DNA from: CAWBJP01 sp963789165
Lineage (GTDB): Bacteria; Actinomycetota; Acidimicrobiia; IMCC26256; BP-133
DNA length: 64,000 nt
NCBI GenBank assembly: GCA_963789165.1
Contig: CAWBJP010000007.1
Coordinates: 558,001-622,000, forward strand
Direction of reading: 5' to 3'
Each line of letters opens with the position of its first letter. Within the stretch, counting starts at the first letter, position 1. Of the stretch, positions 63,690 through 64,000 are shown one piece after another. The translations under genes and the position numbers were made by a program. A model generated the notes under the pieces. It worked only from the letters and a program-made list of their open reading frames with translations. It did not search any database and was not told where the DNA came from.

Positions 63690-64000
63690 TCAGCTCGCCT
63701 GGTCGGGGTCGGTCAGGGACGGGCTCTCCCGGGCTTCGGCCTCGGCCCGGGACACGACCTCGCGCAGGGGGAGGCCGGTGCGCCGGGCCACCCGGGCGGC
63801 GTCCTCGTACTCCACCTTGACCCGGCGGGCCGCCCGCTTGATCCGGATCGGCATCCCCTCCACCTCGACCTCCTCCACCGAGCGGGCGAAGGGCCAACGC
63901 TCCAGCTGGGAGATGCGCACCCCCAGCGTCCCCGTCTCGTGGGCGAGCAGGTCGCGCATGCGGGGCGCGTCGGGCAGGTGGCACAGCAGCGCCACGATCA
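63690..64000 (-). CDS. larC: LarC, nickel-pincer cofactor metallochelatase (partial, C-terminal part)
   Basis: The frame is open to the window edge, so the start is outside. The visible 103 residues contain MRDLLAHETGTLGVRISQLERW, VKVEYEDAARVARRTGLPLREV and EAEAR, the C-terminal signature of LarC (formerly DUF111). LarC inserts nickel into the pyridinium thiocarboxylate cofactor of lactate racemase and related enzymes. Other lar genes would be expected to the right. TGA-side end at 63690; 96 bp of non-coding sequence separate it from the PEP-utilising gene. Confidence 0.88.
   Translation of the reverse strand, partial: IVALLCHLPDAPRMRDLLAHETGTLGVRISQLERWPFARSVEEVEVEGMPIRIKRAARRVKVEYEDAARVARRTGLPLREVVSRAEAEARESPSLTDPDQAS

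Noticed and set aside
1..64000. tRNA, rRNA, riboswitch or mobile-element genes
   Set aside because: I looked for tRNA-like cloverleafs, rRNA segments, transposase motifs and terminal repeats and saw none convincing; a covariance-model scan was not possible.

Overview
The window is about 70% G+C, densely packed, and full of GTG/TTG starts and 4-nt start/stop overlaps. Several secreted proteins have long Thr-rich linkers, and two carry GYWxVxxDGGVFxFGDA-type wall repeats. This points to a high-GC actinobacterium, most likely class Acidimicrobiia or a close relative. No rRNA, tRNA, CRISPR array, phage or complete insertion sequence was seen.

Layout. 0-7 kb: end of a hypothetical gene, a nitrilase, two secreted beta-propeller phytase-like proteins in tandem (the second frameshifted), and a PIG-V-like membrane protein. 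7-15 kb: DUF2975/XRE pair, Thr-rich surface protein, KdpDE-like two-component system, GGDEF-EAL protein, lipoprotein hydrolase. 15-22 kb: frameshifted MHS transporter, acyl-CoA synthetase, methyltransferase, and a BadI-like ring hydrolase with two SDRs (alicyclic or aromatic acid catabolism). 21.6-25.7 kb: large surface protein with a metzincin-like site.

25.7-44.3 kb is the centrepiece: two divergent operons around an IclR regulator and a 17-bp near-palindrome. Together they encode a complete catechol meta-cleavage pathway by the oxalocrotonate branch: two extradiol dioxygenases, semialdehyde dehydrogenase, tautomerase, 4-oxalocrotonate decarboxylase, hydroxypentadienoate hydratase, aldolase and acylating acetaldehyde dehydrogenase. 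Embedded in the rightward operon are a two-protein PEP-synthase-like phosphotransferase (ATP-binding half plus acceptor/phospho-His half, without the pyruvate/PEP barrel), a histidine phosphatase and a Rieske oxygenase. I infer an aerobic route that phosphorylates a phenolic substrate, oxidises it, dephosphorylates it and cleaves the ring. The leftward operon ends with a Rieske ferredoxin, a NUDIX hydrolase and a molybdopterin oxidoreductase. A second solitary acceptor/phospho-His protein lies at 61.9-63.6 kb.

44-55 kb: F420-type LLM oxidoreductase, lipoprotein binding protein, then a tandem duplication of [large ATPase-LuxR regulator + small secreted protein]. An identical 24-bp palindrome sits upstream of each secreted-protein gene. 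55-64 kb: cyclase-ATPase-TPR protein, two AI-2E permeases, MFS exporter, the second phosphotransferase protein and the 3' part of larC.

Caution: about a dozen otherwise good genes are split by single-base indels, mostly insertions. Homology continues across the frames without in-frame nonsense codons, so much of this is probably residual sequencing error. Such genes are given as one feature spanning all frames, and their true status needs polished data.
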